Positions 9,352 through 18,775 of a stretch of DNA of 64,000 nucleotides are shown here, in pieces; the first letter of the stretch is position 1; each line of letters opens with the position of its first letter. This DNA is from Polyangiaceae bacterium. Lineage in GTDB: Bacteria; Myxococcota_A; Polyangia; Polyangiales; Polyangiaceae. Location of the stretch: NCBI GenBank assembly GCA_013214025.1, contig JABSRN010000140.1:110399-174398 (forward strand), read 5' to 3'. The notes under the pieces are model-generated. The model had not been told where the DNA came from. It saw only the letters and a list, made by a program, of their open reading frames with translations, and searched no databases. The translations under genes and the position numbers were made by a program.

Positions 9352-10818
9352 CTATTTCTTGGAGGCCTTCTGCTTCTTCTGAATTTCCTCGGACTGTTTG
9401 CGCATTTGAATGCCGTCTTCGATGAACTGCACCGTATCGGTAATGTCTTCTGACCGGTCTTCCGAGCGTTTCACTGCTTCGGCAAAGACCGAATCGCCAC
9501 TCGCCTTTTGAATGAAGGTCCGATAAATCGACGCAGCCTTTTTCAGCATGGGGACAGACTGGTCCTCATTCCCGCTCTTGGCCTTGTACTCCTGAGTCAG
9601 AATCGCCTCGTTGTAGTAAGCCTCCGGGCGTTCCGGAGCGATGCGACGGCACTCATCCAAGTGCTTCTGAGCTTCCGCCACGAACTGCGTGAAGTTTCCG
9701 TCGTTGATCTGACCGCGAATCGCCAGGGCGAGTCCCAAGTGAGCTTCGTAATCATTCGGGCTCAACTTAATAGCATCGCGGTAGGCCTTCTCAGCCTCCT
9801 TGAAACCACGGAACGTGAGGTTCACAGCACCGTAGTTCATGTGAGCCTCGAAGAACTTGGGATCGAGCCTTCGGGCTTTGCCGAAGCTCTTCACCGCGCC
9901 GTTGTACTTCTTCATCTCCACCTGGATCAGACCGGCGGTGTTATGAATCGGTGCGTACTTGGCGTTCTTCCGAATGGCCTGCGACGCAACCAGAGCTGCA
10001 AGCTCCAACTGCTGCATATTCACCTTGGCGCGTTTCGCCCCGGCAACGGCAAGCCCGCGCCGACGATGCTTACGCGAGATGCCCGACTTCGCCTTGGCCT
10101 GCTCCATGTAATAAACCGCGAGCTGGTTGAACGCCGGCATGAAGTTGTCATCGATAGCGAGCGAACGCTGAATGTTCTTCTTGGCGCGCTCGAGATCATT
10201 CTTGCCGTCTGAAGTTCGCTCAGTCCCTGAGCGCTCCATTTGTAGGGCGGCAACACTCACCAGAGCCTCGACGTTCTGGAACTTCGCGTCGCGAATAATT
10301 TGTTCCAACTTCGAGATAGTGCCGCTCAGATCCTTGTTCTTCTTGAACTCGAACAAGACCATCTGCGCGCGGGCCCGATGAAAGTTGGACCCCGCCTTTC
10401 TGGCAGCCTCATAATGGGAGATGGCCTCTTTATCCATACCACACCGCATGAACGACAATCCTGCGTTGTAGAGAGCTTCGGGCAGCGCCTTGCCGGTATC
10501 CGACTCTTGTTGCTCCGACGCATCTTCGAACTGCCCCGCAACCGACTTGCAGGAGCTGTCATCCCAATTCTGGTTCTTGTCGTGAGCAACGAACTCGCCC
10601 AGCGCCTTGTCGTAGTCAGCTTTCGCCGCCTTACTCACCGCCGTACCGCCAGCGCTCTTGAGCCCGCTGTCCTTCTCCGGAGCCAGAGCCCCTTTGCCGC
10701 CGATGCTTCCACCGCAAGCGGTGGTGAGCAGTAGCAGGCTCGACAATGCGAAAGTGCGTGTCCGGGTCATTCCACTGCGTGCGCGCGTCAATCCAGTGCT
10801 GTTCTTAGGAAAGCTCAT
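9352..10818 (-). CDS. gltE: Gliding motility TPR lipoprotein GltE
   Basis: 488 residues from ATG 10818, which overlaps the gltD stop as TGATG, so the two are translationally coupled. A hydrophobic stretch ends in the lipobox LTTAC (Cys at about 35). TPR units run from about 100 to 420 (for example A.KSFGKARRLDPKFFEAHMNY and AEKAYRDAIKLSPNDYEAHLGLA), followed by a charged Lys/Glu/Gln C-terminus. This matches the AglT/GltE family of M. xanthus, an outer-membrane-associated TPR lipoprotein that pairs with GltD and supports the gliding complex. Gene order C-D-E supports the call. Confidence 0.85.
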   Translation of the reverse strand: MSFPKNSTGLTRARSGMTRTRTFALSSLLLLTTACGGSIGGKGALAPEKDSGLKSAGGTAVSKAAKADYDKALGEFVAHDKNQNWDDSSCKSVAGQFEDASEQQESDTGKALPEALYNAGLSFMRCGMDKEAISHYEAARKAGSNFHRARAQMVLFEFKKNKDLSGTISKLEQIIRDAKFQNVEALVSVAALQMERSGTERTSDGKNDLERAKKNIQRSLAIDDNFMPAFNQLAVYYMEQAKAKSGISRKHRRRGLAVAGAKRAKVNMQQLELAALVASQAIRKNAKYAPIHNTAGLIQVEMKKYNGAVKSFGKARRLDPKFFEAHMNYGAVNLTFRGFKEAEKAYRDAIKLSPNDYEAHLGLALAIRGQINDGNFTQFVAEAQKHLDECRRIAPERPEAYYNEAILTQEYKAKSGNEDQSVPMLKKAASIYRTFIQKASGDSVFAEAVKRSEDRSEDITDTVQFIEDGIQMRKQSEEIQKKQKASKK

Positions 10819-13800
10819 CACTTCTCCTCCTTCTTGGCGGGCGCCTTGCTTGCCTTGGCGGCCGTCACTACCGGAGCACCACCTAGGCGCAGGGGCTGTG
10901 CTCGCTCTTGGAGCACGCTGTTGACTCGGTTCGGAGCGCCACTGAACTCATCGATCAAGTGAAACTCATTCTTGTATTCCTCAGACAACCACTTCTCGCA
11001 GGATCGACTGAAGTGGTCGAAGTACTGGTAAGTGACGGAGTAACCGAGGCAAGTCCGGTAGGCGGCCTTGGCGCGTCTCTTGAGGGGCTCGGACGCATCA
11101 TCCAGGGCGCCGTAGTACGCCGTGCGGAGAACCGGATCCTTCTTCATGTAAGCGGGGATGGGGGCTGCTCGGAACTCCTTCACGAAGGTGCCCCACATTT
11201 CGCCGACCCGAGAACCTGCCGCGATAACCCACTGAGGGGGCGGAACAGGCTTGAGATCTACGATTTTCTTGAACTCCATGCCCGCCGTGTCAATCAGTGG
11301 TTTCTTTTTATTGATCCACTTTTTGACCTTGGTCTGGATGTGCTTCATGACAGCATCTCGAGTCCCCGCGCCCTTGTAGACAGGGAACTTCACGCCCATG
11401 GCCTTCTTGTATTCCTTTTCGGCGAAGTGATAGTACGCCTCCCCGACTGCCGTCAGTGCTCGACCTAGCCGGCGTTGACGAGAGGCCGCGTCTTCCGGAA
11501 TCTCGTTAATCGCTGCGACGGCCTTAGCAGGATCCTTCCACAGCGCGAGCGTCTTACGATATTCGCCGTCCGCTCGGGTCTTCAGCTTGGTCAACACGTG
11601 ACCGAACAAGGCGTGGGCCTGAATTCGAACGTCCAGCGTGGCCTTGCGGTCAATCAGAGAGATGCCGCCAGCGAGCTGGGTGCGCGCCTTCTTCCAATGC
11701 TCTTTTTCAGCGTAGTTGGCTGCAACCGCGAATGCGATTTGCGCCGCCTTTGCGGGCTCCTTGCGACCGAAGTTTCGGTTGAAGGCCTTGGCTGCAGCGA
11801 TGGCCTCGTCCTCGTGACCGAGACCGAGGTTCAACACAACAGCATCGCTCAGAGCCTGGCTGGCGTGTTCGCCCTTGTACTTCGTCTTCTCGGCGTAGCG
11901 CATGTAGTACTTGGCGGCCTGGTCGTAGACCGCGATGGCCTGGTAGTTCCCACCGATCAAGTAGATAGCTTGGTTCGCGAGGTCGGTCTCGTGGAGACCG
12001 TAACTTGGGTTCAGCAGAAGACGCCGAACGCCGATGGACTTCGCTAGCAATCGCGCCGCTTGGTAAGCCTGAGCACCATTGTGGAGGATTTCGTCCATGG
12101 CTCCACATTGGGACTCCTCGCCAGCGCTGAGCTGTTTCTCGCCGTAGGTGCGCCACAGTTCCACGTAGCGATCGCCACCCTTCTTGAACAGCGCCAATGC
12201 TTCAGCGGAGCCCTCGGGCTTGGTGCGCGCCAGCTCAACCGTCTTTTCGGCGGAGAGTCGTTTGATATCGCACTGAATGCGCGTCAGCAGTTCGCACTGC
12301 TCTTTGTTGTCCTCGAACTTCGAGCCCTCACAGAACAGCTTGAGGAAAACCGGTACATCGCCGGCCATATCGTCAAAACAGGTGGGCCGCGGCGGCTCTG
12401 CCTTGGCGCCCAAGACGTTGAGCGACTCCAGGTAAAGCTGGGCTGCGAAGAGCGACGCCTCTTGGTCGGAGTGATTGATCGCGATGTCTCGGAATGCGAC
12501 CGCGGCTTCCTCCCAATGCTGAGCCTCGAAGTAGGTTCGCGCTCGTGCGTACTTAACTTCAACGTACTGCTCCTCCGCTTCCTTGTTGCCCTTGGGCGGT
12601 AGGATGTAGCAAATATAGCGGTTGAAAGCCGTCAACATGCCCTTTTGCATCTCGTCGAAGGGCTTCGGTTTGATCTTCTCCCACTGGCCCGTCTTGGACT
12701 CCTTGTCCTTCTTGCTGGCACCAGTCGGACCATGGCCGCCCGACTTTCGGTCGGAGCCACCTTTGTGCATCTGGTCGTACATCTTCTGGTAGCAAAGCAC
12801 CGAAGCGTAGGCGGCTTCGGGAGCTTCCGCGCCGGTCGGGTTCTCAGCCACGACAGAGTCGAATGCCGGACCGCAGTCCTCCCATCGCTCCTGGACGTAG
12901 AGCAAGTCCGCCATCGCGTACTTGATCTTGTAGATGTTCGGCCAGTCCGCCTTCATGATACGGGGGAACTTGAACCTCGCAAAATCCTTAGTGCTGAAGT
13001 TCTCGACGATCTTTTTGTAGAGGTAGGCGGCGAGATCCATCGTGCGCTTGTCGCCGGTGCCTCGGGTGCCGCCACTGCCAACAGCCTCGAGGTGCCAGCT
13101 CATCCCGGTCTCGGCGAGAACCTCGGCCGTCTTGTTGGCACAAGCGAGCTTCGAGGCCGAGCTGTGCTTGGCGCTAGCGAACTGCTTCATGACCAAGACC
13201 TGCTTGTCGAGCACCTTCTTGATAGCAGCCTTGTCGTTGGCCTTCAGGGCCTGGATGGCGTGGCTCACGTGCGTCTGGTACTCGCAGTATTTGTCACCCT
13301 TGTCTCGACTCATCAGGTCGTTGAACAAGGTGATGCCTTCCCCGTAGAAGCCGGTGTCGATGTACGCCAAGCCCAGCTCATAAAGCATGCCTAGCGTCTT
13401 CGTGTTCTCGCCACCCTTATCCCCGCTCAGCGGCTTGAAGAAGTTGTAGGCGCGCTCGGGTCGACCTTTGGCGGCATATACCGGCACGAGATCTCGTCGC
13501 GCCGTCTTCCGAAGCTGCTTAGCGTTCGGCAAGTTCTCGAAACTATCGCCGTACTCGATAACGTTTTTAAATTCCTGAATCGCCTGTTGGAGTTTGCCGC
13601 TGTTCCAGTAGACGTAGGCCAACTTGTAGCGGGCATAGCCGTAGCTCAAGTTCTCTGGTGGCTTGTACTTCGTGACCTGCCTGTAGGCATTTGCGGCCAC
13701 GACCCATTTGCTGGGATCGGCCATCGCGTCCTGGAAGAACAGTTCACCGAACGCCAGGTAGGCGTTCGGCACGTACTTGCTCTTCGGAGATTTCTCGATC

Positions 13801-14513
13801 AGCTCGAAGTACACCTTGCGGGCACTATCGAGCTTCCCCAGCTGCTCGTACTCGTAGGCTAGATAGTATAGCACTTCGTCCAACTTCGAATAGTTGGGAA
13901 AATGCCGCTTCATCTTCTTGTAATACTTGATGGCGTTTTTGCGGGCGGTCTTGACGATCCTCTTGGACGAGGCCACCGTTTTCATCGCGGAGTTGTAAAC
14001 CTTGCGCTTTTTCTTCCGCTTGGCGTCATCCGCTTGGATTTGCGCCTTAATGCGATCCCGGTCGCCGGCGGAAGCCAATTCAACGTAGCCCTCCGCGAGT
14101 CGCCGGGTCAGCTGAGCTTTGTCCGGTGAGCGCTTTTTCGTGCGCTTGTACAATCGCTCCAGCCCTGAAATCTCCGTAATTAGGAGCTTCCGGGCGCGCT
14201 GCTTAAGACGACCCTTGCGGGAGTCTCGGAAACCGGCCGACTGGCTAGCATCCGGCGGAGGGGGTGCCGCCGAGCTCTTCTTCTTCTTCGAGCGAGCAGG
14301 CGGAGCCGTGGAGAATGCGGCACTGCGCTTCTTACGGATGTCGAACTTGCTCGGGCCACCCGGGCATTCCATCAGCGATTTGTACGCGCCGGCGGAAACA
14401 CACTGGGTGCTGAGTTTTTGTTTGGCACCAGATGCTTGCGCCGCCCAGCCCACGTTGGACAGGAGCACAAGGGCGGAAGCGCACAGGAGCGCGGAGTAAC
14501 TTCTTACGTTCAT
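10818..14513 (-). CDS. gltD: Large periplasmic TPR protein GltD (AgmU-like)
   Basis: 1,231 residues. ATG 14513 follows the gltC stop by 6 bp and starts a signal peptide (MNVRSYSALLCASALVLLSN, cleavage near AQA). A Lys/Arg/Pro-rich segment (about 55-105) precedes a long array of TPR-type helical pairs (ALYEQ-style units such as LGKLDSARKVYFELIEKSPK, YAEKEHWKKARTQL). M. xanthus GltD/AgmU is a similarly large TPR protein of about 1,200 residues that lies beside gltE and acts in the periplasm. Two short Gly/Lys-rich interruptions near 635-665 look disordered. The start two codons upstream (TTG) is less likely. Confidence 0.85.
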   Translation of the reverse strand: MNVRSYSALLCASALVLLSNVGWAAQASGAKQKLSTQCVSAGAYKSLMECPGGPSKFDIRKKRSAAFSTAPPARSKKKKSSAAPPPPDASQSAGFRDSRKGRLKQRARKLLITEISGLERLYKRTKKRSPDKAQLTRRLAEGYVELASAGDRDRIKAQIQADDAKRKKKRKVYNSAMKTVASSKRIVKTARKNAIKYYKKMKRHFPNYSKLDEVLYYLAYEYEQLGKLDSARKVYFELIEKSPKSKYVPNAYLAFGELFFQDAMADPSKWVVAANAYRQVTKYKPPENLSYGYARYKLAYVYWNSGKLQQAIQEFKNVIEYGDSFENLPNAKQLRKTARRDLVPVYAAKGRPERAYNFFKPLSGDKGGENTKTLGMLYELGLAYIDTGFYGEGITLFNDLMSRDKGDKYCEYQTHVSHAIQALKANDKAAIKKVLDKQVLVMKQFASAKHSSASKLACANKTAEVLAETGMSWHLEAVGSGGTRGTGDKRTMDLAAYLYKKIVENFSTKDFARFKFPRIMKADWPNIYKIKYAMADLLYVQERWEDCGPAFDSVVAENPTGAEAPEAAYASVLCYQKMYDQMHKGGSDRKSGGHGPTGASKKDKESKTGQWEKIKPKPFDEMQKGMLTAFNRYICYILPPKGNKEAEEQYVEVKYARARTYFEAQHWEEAAVAFRDIAINHSDQEASLFAAQLYLESLNVLGAKAEPPRPTCFDDMAGDVPVFLKLFCEGSKFEDNKEQCELLTRIQCDIKRLSAEKTVELARTKPEGSAEALALFKKGGDRYVELWRTYGEKQLSAGEESQCGAMDEILHNGAQAYQAARLLAKSIGVRRLLLNPSYGLHETDLANQAIYLIGGNYQAIAVYDQAAKYYMRYAEKTKYKGEHASQALSDAVVLNLGLGHEDEAIAAAKAFNRNFGRKEPAKAAQIAFAVAANYAEKEHWKKARTQLAGGISLIDRKATLDVRIQAHALFGHVLTKLKTRADGEYRKTLALWKDPAKAVAAINEIPEDAASRQRRLGRALTAVGEAYYHFAEKEYKKAMGVKFPVYKGAGTRDAVMKHIQTKVKKWINKKKPLIDTAGMEFKKIVDLKPVPPPQWVIAAGSRVGEMWGTFVKEFRAAPIPAYMKKDPVLRTAYYGALDDASEPLKRRAKAAYRTCLGYSVTYQYFDHFSRSCEKWLSEEYKNEFHLIDEFSGAPNRVNSVLQERAQPLRLGGAPVVTAAKASKAPAKKEEK

Positions 14514-14519
14514 GTCCAA

Positions 14520-16256
14520 TTATCTCCCACAAGCCGATTCGACTACCTGTCGGTAGAAACCGAGTTCGTCACGCCAGTATTCGCCACGGAACGGCCAGAG
14601 CAGATGCTCCGCGTCCGGCTTCACGACGCCATAGATTTTCGACTCCGCCTTGCTTACCTGGTGGTGAGCGATAGCTTTGTCCAAGATGTTTCGTTGAGCA
14701 GCGGTGATATCGATGAGGATTTTCTCGCCGTTGCGAAGATGCTCGTCCAACTCGTCCAAGTTTCGCCGGTAGCGTTCCTTGGCCAAAGTCCCTGCCCCCT
14801 TCACCGCCATGCTGCGAGCTAGCTTGAGCGAATCCTGCACCTGCTGCCCGAGTTCCGAGCTCTTGAAGCGGCCCGGGGCCTTTTTGAATCGAGCCATCTC
14901 GGTGTCGAGAACCCGGACGTACTCGATGTTACGAAGCAGCGTACGATCGCCTAGGGCGTTCTCAACGATGCCTTTGATGGCGGGGTCTAATTCCGCTGTC
15001 CCGTCCCTGACCCCAGTCAGAAATTTGAAGAACGGCTCCTCCTGGTTCTTGCCCTTGTATCGGGTCAGCACCTTCTGAAGCTCGGTCTGAATGGGAATGT
15101 ATTTCTGGTTGAAGCGGGCCACCACGGTCGTCGCTGCGTCGTAGTTGCAGTTCACGAAGTAAATGACCGCCTTTAGAATTTCCGCCTCAGGATAAAACGA
15201 TCCAGGGAAGTACGGCGCCTCGATGGTGTGGATGTTCCCGAGGGCTCTCGGATAATCGCCTGCCATGAAGTAGGCCCAAGACTGTTCGAACAGCGCGTTC
15301 AGCCAGTACTCGCTCGCCACATCGATCAAGTTCCAATATTTAACAGCTGCACTCAGCTTATTGGCATTGACGGTGGGGGCATTCGTTTCAGCGTCCAGCC
15401 GAATCGACGACGAATAGTAGGTCCGCGCCATCGATAAATACGCGAGATCCCGCATGCGGTCTTCGTCCTCAACACCCTCGACACCATCTTCGATGGCGGC
15501 TTCGATTCGTTGAAAGGCGTTGACCGCCGGTACTGACTTTCGGAGCTGCACGTAGCTGACGCCGGAAAAGAATTGCGCGTGAACGTAGAACTCGCTGTCT
15601 TGCTTCACCTTCTGAAACAGACGAATGGCGTCCTTGAACTGACGGTTCCGGTACTTGTAGCGACCCAACATGTAGTTGAGCTGCCAGTAGAGTTCCCGTT
15701 GTTGGTCGTTGTTGAATCGACCGATTTGTCGGTCGTTGTACTTGCCGACGCGTTCAATGATGTCCGCCGGCTCGGGCAGCTGGGTCGCCAACTTCGTCAA
15801 CCACAACAGCGTCTCTTTGAATTTCAGATGATTCTTGTCGTTAGAAATCATGCTGAAGAGCGCGTAGCTCGCTTGGTAAAACTTCAGTCGATACAGCGAA
15901 ACCGCCAAGTAGTAGTGAAACAACTGTTGGTTGCCCGGGTCGTCTCCCGTCTCGCCCGCTAGCACGCGGAAAGAAGCGAGCGCGGCCTCGCTCCATCGTT
16001 GTTTGTCGAAGAGCCGCTTTGCCGCGGCCGCTTCTTCCGTCATCTTGCCGGCGACTACTGGCTCGCCGCCTTCCTCCTCATCATCCTCATCATCCTCTTC
16101 GTCCTCGTCGAGGTCGATGACGGAGCCGTCTTCGTCCTCGGCCTCTTCATCCATGTCGATGACTTGAGCATGAGCAGTTTCGACTTGAATAGTGAGCCCT
16201 CCGAACAGGAGAGCAGAAGCGACGGTACAAACCCCAGCGATGCGACTACGCAACAT
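14520..16256 (-). CDS. gltC: Periplasmic TPR protein GltC
   Basis: 578 residues with a signal peptide ending AHA/Q near residue 30, then a strikingly acidic stretch (about 34-65, almost all Asp/Glu with Gly and Val). TPR-like pairs follow (LFHYYLAVSLYRLKFYQASY, AIRLFQKVKQDSEFYVHAQF, ALGNIHTIEAPYFPG). The C-terminus is conserved-looking (LLWPFRGEYWRDELGFYRQ). M. xanthus GltC is a periplasmic TPR protein encoded with the barrels gltA/gltB. Here it heads the gltDE operon instead, 6 bp before gltD. Its promoter is at 16385-16414. Confidence 0.82.
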   Translation of the reverse strand: MLRSRIAGVCTVASALLFGGLTIQVETAHAQVIDMDEEAEDEDGSVIDLDEDEEDDEDDEEEGGEPVVAGKMTEEAAAAKRLFDKQRWSEAALASFRVLAGETGDDPGNQQLFHYYLAVSLYRLKFYQASYALFSMISNDKNHLKFKETLLWLTKLATQLPEPADIIERVGKYNDRQIGRFNNDQQRELYWQLNYMLGRYKYRNRQFKDAIRLFQKVKQDSEFYVHAQFFSGVSYVQLRKSVPAVNAFQRIEAAIEDGVEGVEDEDRMRDLAYLSMARTYYSSSIRLDAETNAPTVNANKLSAAVKYWNLIDVASEYWLNALFEQSWAYFMAGDYPRALGNIHTIEAPYFPGSFYPEAEILKAVIYFVNCNYDAATTVVARFNQKYIPIQTELQKVLTRYKGKNQEEPFFKFLTGVRDGTAELDPAIKGIVENALGDRTLLRNIEYVRVLDTEMARFKKAPGRFKSSELGQQVQDSLKLARSMAVKGAGTLAKERYRRNLDELDEHLRNGEKILIDITAAQRNILDKAIAHHQVSKAESKIYGVVKPDAEHLLWPFRGEYWRDELGFYRQVVESACGR

Positions 16257-16384
16257 GGGACCTCTCTTTCAACGATGTTTGAGACGACACGAATGGACCA
16301 CTTGAATGTGGCCAATCACCCGCGCGATATGCGAGCCCCAAAAACTCAATGAGAATCAATAGATACACCCAACGACAGGCGGCG

Positions 16385-16414
16385 ATGTTAAAGATGCCTA
16401 CACCTGCTTGTCAA
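16385..16414 (-). promoter_or_regulatory. gltC: Sigma70-like promoter of the gltCDE operon
   Basis: Minus strand: a perfect -35 TTGACA (16414-16409), 18-bp spacer, and -10 TAACAT (16390-16385; four of six). Transcription would start near 16378, leaving a leader of about 120 nt before gltC. Confidence 0.6.
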
Positions 16415-16517
16415 GCAGACTCACGCATCGTTTTATAGGCTCGCGATTCGCTTTTTGTACCGGCAGAAAATTCGCGTGAGAGGCGTACGCCGAAGAACGC
16501 CGTTCGGAGTCTTAGAC

Positions 16518-16560
16518 AACGTAAATACGGGGACCTTGGATGGGTTCCCGTATCTACGTT
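16518..16560. repeat. 18-bp imperfect inverted repeat, 7-nt loop
   Basis: AACGTAAATACGGGGACC and GGTTCCCGTATCTACGTT pair at 16 of 18 positions. It lies between divergently transcribed genes, so it cannot terminate either of them. It may be an operator, a leader structure or a small palindromic repeat. Confidence 0.55.
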
Positions 16561-16743
16561 AGAGCCTAATAATTATCCACCCCACCTGCACGCCGTATAA
16601 CTAGTTTTCAGATTGACGATCTTTGTCGCGCCAAGCTAGCGTGTGCTCCCAACAAGTCGACGGCGCCCAACCGTTTGATGCCGCGCGCTCTGCCCGGCAC
16701 CGGCAAGTCGACCAGACCCACGAAGTCTACTAACGAGGATATT

Positions 16744-17370
16744 GTGCATCGGACCCCCACTGTTCAACAGAATTCCCTCAGTCTCTTTTTGGCGATCACC
16801 CTAGGGCTCACGGCGCTCGCGGGCTGCGAGAGCGGTGGCGTCGGTGACCCGTGCACACCCGAGGAAGAGTATCTAAGCAACTTCGCCGGTTTCGCCGTTA
16901 ACGGTCGAAGCGTCGAAGCTCGCTCCTTTCAGTGCGAAACGCGCATCTGTATGGTGAACAACTTTCTCGGTCGGACCACCTGCCCCTACGGACAGGTGGG
17001 TTTCAGCCAAGCTGATGTTCTGGCTGCCGAAGCTGAGAACCGTACCTTAACGGTCAACCCGAGCTGCAAGATCCCTGGCACCGAGGACCCCATCGATCCT
17101 GGTGTTACCGTCAAGCCGCGTCTGGAAGAGCGTCCCCCCGAGGATGCCGTGTACTGCTCCTGTCGTTGCGACGGGCCGGATTCAACCGCTCGCTACTGCG
17201 AGTGCCCCGGTGGCTTTAAGTGCGAAGAGCTCATTAAGGACATGAAGCTCGGTAGCGCTCAGCTCGCGGGCTCCTATTGTGTGCGAAGCGGCACCATGCT
17301 GGCCGATCCTGCGCAGGCCGGGAAAAGCGGTATTCTGTGTGACCGCACCTCCCAGAACTGCGAAGACTAG
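16744..17370 (+). CDS. Cys-rich lipoprotein
   Basis: 208 residues from GTG 16744, which has GAGGA 5 nt upstream; an upstream ATG (16675) lacks a ribosome site and would bury the signal. The lipoprotein signal ends LTALAGC. The mature part has many cysteines, including a dense cluster (YCSCRCDGPDSTARYCECPG) resembling the Cys-rich surface lipoproteins common in Myxococcota. It diverges from gltC across a 487-bp control region. Function is not recognised; disulfide-stabilised envelope protein is inferred. Confidence 0.75.
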   Translation: MHRTPTVQQNSLSLFLAITLGLTALAGCESGGVGDPCTPEEEYLSNFAGFAVNGRSVEARSFQCETRICMVNNFLGRTTCPYGQVGFSQADVLAAEAENRTLTVNPSCKIPGTEDPIDPGVTVKPRLEERPPEDAVYCSCRCDGPDSTARYCECPGGFKCEELIKDMKLGSAQLAGSYCVRSGTMLADPAQAGKSGILCDRTSQNCED

Positions 17371-17740
17371 GGCCGGCCTCCGGGCCGATCTCGGCAGTCG
17401 CGCGGAAGATGCGGTCGCCGACTACCTTCAGGCGCTGGGCATCGAGATTGTCGAACGCAACCTGCGGGTCGGACGTTTGGAAATCGACATTGTCGCACGT
17501 GACGGCGACACGATACTCGTGGTCGAAGTGCGAACGCGCGGTGCCGGGGCGCTGCAAACAGCCTTCGGCAGCATCGGTCACGAGAAGCGAACGCGGATTC
17601 GCAGAGCGGGCGAGCGACTCTGGAACCGTCGCTATTCTCGCGATGCCGCCGTGGCCCGCATGAGATTTGATGCGGCCAGCGTAGTGCTACCGCCGAATGG
17701 CGACGCTCCGATCGTCGAATACGCACCCGCCGCCTTTTAG
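17339..17740 (+). CDS. yraN: YraN/UPF0102 family endonuclease-like protein
   Basis: About 133 residues from a GTG at 17339, overlapping the preceding gene by 32 nt; a longer ATG form starts at 17279 and overlaps it by 92 nt. The family pattern is clear: an AEDAVADYL helix, then ERNLRVGRLEIDIVARDGD and VVEVRTR, which carry the Holliday-junction-resolvase-like E-x-D / E-x-K core (the last Lys is Arg here), and the HEKRTRIRRAGERLW helix. Family members are small nuclease-fold proteins of poorly defined role. Confidence 0.85.
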   Translation: MTAPPRTAKTRAGLRADLGSRAEDAVADYLQALGIEIVERNLRVGRLEIDIVARDGDTILVVEVRTRGAGALQTAFGSIGHEKRTRIRRAGERLWNRRYSRDAAVARMRFDAASVVLPPNGDAPIVEYAPAAF

Positions 17741-17785
17741 ACTGCCGCCTGCGCGGCGATCGCTCCTGTCACGGAGCCGCGCGAC

Positions 17786-18568
17786 TCAGTCGAGCTGAGC
17801 GGACAACTTCGAGCGAAAGTCTCGCAACAAGCCCGCGCCGTCGGATTCACCTTCCATCGCGGCGAGAACCTTGTCGATCTCTTCAATTTCTTCAGTTTTC
17901 CGTTCGCGCAACGCCCCCACCATCTCTCGGAAAGCCTCGAAAAAACTGACTAGCTCATCACCCTTCCGAAGGGGATACGGCACTACCAGACTGCCATCCT
18001 TGAGTTCGCCGATCTGGCGCTTCATCTTGTAGATCGGACCGGCAATCTTGTGAGTTACGACAATTCCCGTGCAGCCGATTCCCAAAACCAGAAGAGAAAG
18101 CAACACGACCAGCGCCAGACCAGTCACCTGCTGGCGGTGAGCCATGTCCTTAGACTGCTGGGCGAGGAGAGCTGACTGGGATTCCAAATCCGCCTGCTGC
18201 TTTCGAAGCAGCTCATCCTGATCTTTGGCGTCCGCTTGGAAGGCATCCAGCAAGGCGGGATTGTCCTGATAAACAGGGTCCTTGATGATGTTCATTTTCA
18301 CCACCGCGCTGACCTTTTCGCTCTCGTGCACGACCTGCCGGCCGCGAGTCACCACGTCTTGGCCCAGGGAGACTGACTGCTGGCTTTGAACAATCACAGC
18401 GTCGCTCACCCTCCAGAGAATCAGCCCTAAGGAAACGCTCAACACCAGGGCGATGCCAACGAAGTAACCCACATACTTGAGCTGAAATTCGGCATCGATG
18501 AGGTAGTTGCGCAAACGTCGCTGGTGCCGGCCGGAAGTGGCTTGCGGTGCTGAAGATGCATTTGCCAT
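17786..18568 (-). CDS. Membrane HAMP-domain protein without output domain
   Basis: 260 residues: a membrane helix at about 32-52 (YVGYFVGIALVLSVSLGLIL), a periplasmic helical region rich in Gln, Asp and Lys (about 55-145), a second helix (about 148-170), then a HAMP linker starting at the Pro of KIAGPIYKMKRQ and a short coiled tail. This is the architecture of a chemoreceptor or kinase truncated after HAMP. There is no kinase, cyclase or MCP tip, so it must act through a partner or as a structural sensor. The divergent neighbour 17339 is unrelated. Confidence 0.8.
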   Translation of the reverse strand: MANASSAPQATSGRHQRRLRNYLIDAEFQLKYVGYFVGIALVLSVSLGLILWRVSDAVIVQSQQSVSLGQDVVTRGRQVVHESEKVSAVVKMNIIKDPVYQDNPALLDAFQADAKDQDELLRKQQADLESQSALLAQQSKDMAHRQQVTGLALVVLLSLLVLGIGCTGIVVTHKIAGPIYKMKRQIGELKDGSLVVPYPLRKGDELVSFFEAFREMVGALRERKTEEIEEIDKVLAAMEGESDGAGLLRDFRSKLSAQLD

Positions 18569-18775
18569 GACGTTACTTTCTAATCTTTTGGTGCTCGGAC
18601 CACTATTGCGAAATCAAAGCGTAGGGGGAGAAGGGTCCCACAATCAAGTATAGCCACCTTGCACAGACAGCTAATCCGCCGTTCTGTAAGCAGTTCTCGA
18701 TGCGGAGGGGTATCGGTTTTGGGGTGGCGGTGAGTTCTCTAGATGCCGAAAGCCGGAGCGAGACCGCGCGGCAGT

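Larger units (their letters stand above)
16257..16743. other. Divergent control region between gltC and a lipoprotein gene
   Basis: The 487 bp contain the gltC promoter (16385-16414), an 18-bp imperfect inverted repeat (16518-16560), and on the plus strand TTGACG (16613-16618) followed after 18 bp by a weak TAGCGT, a possible promoter for the lipoprotein gene. No gene is seen. Confidence 0.5.
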
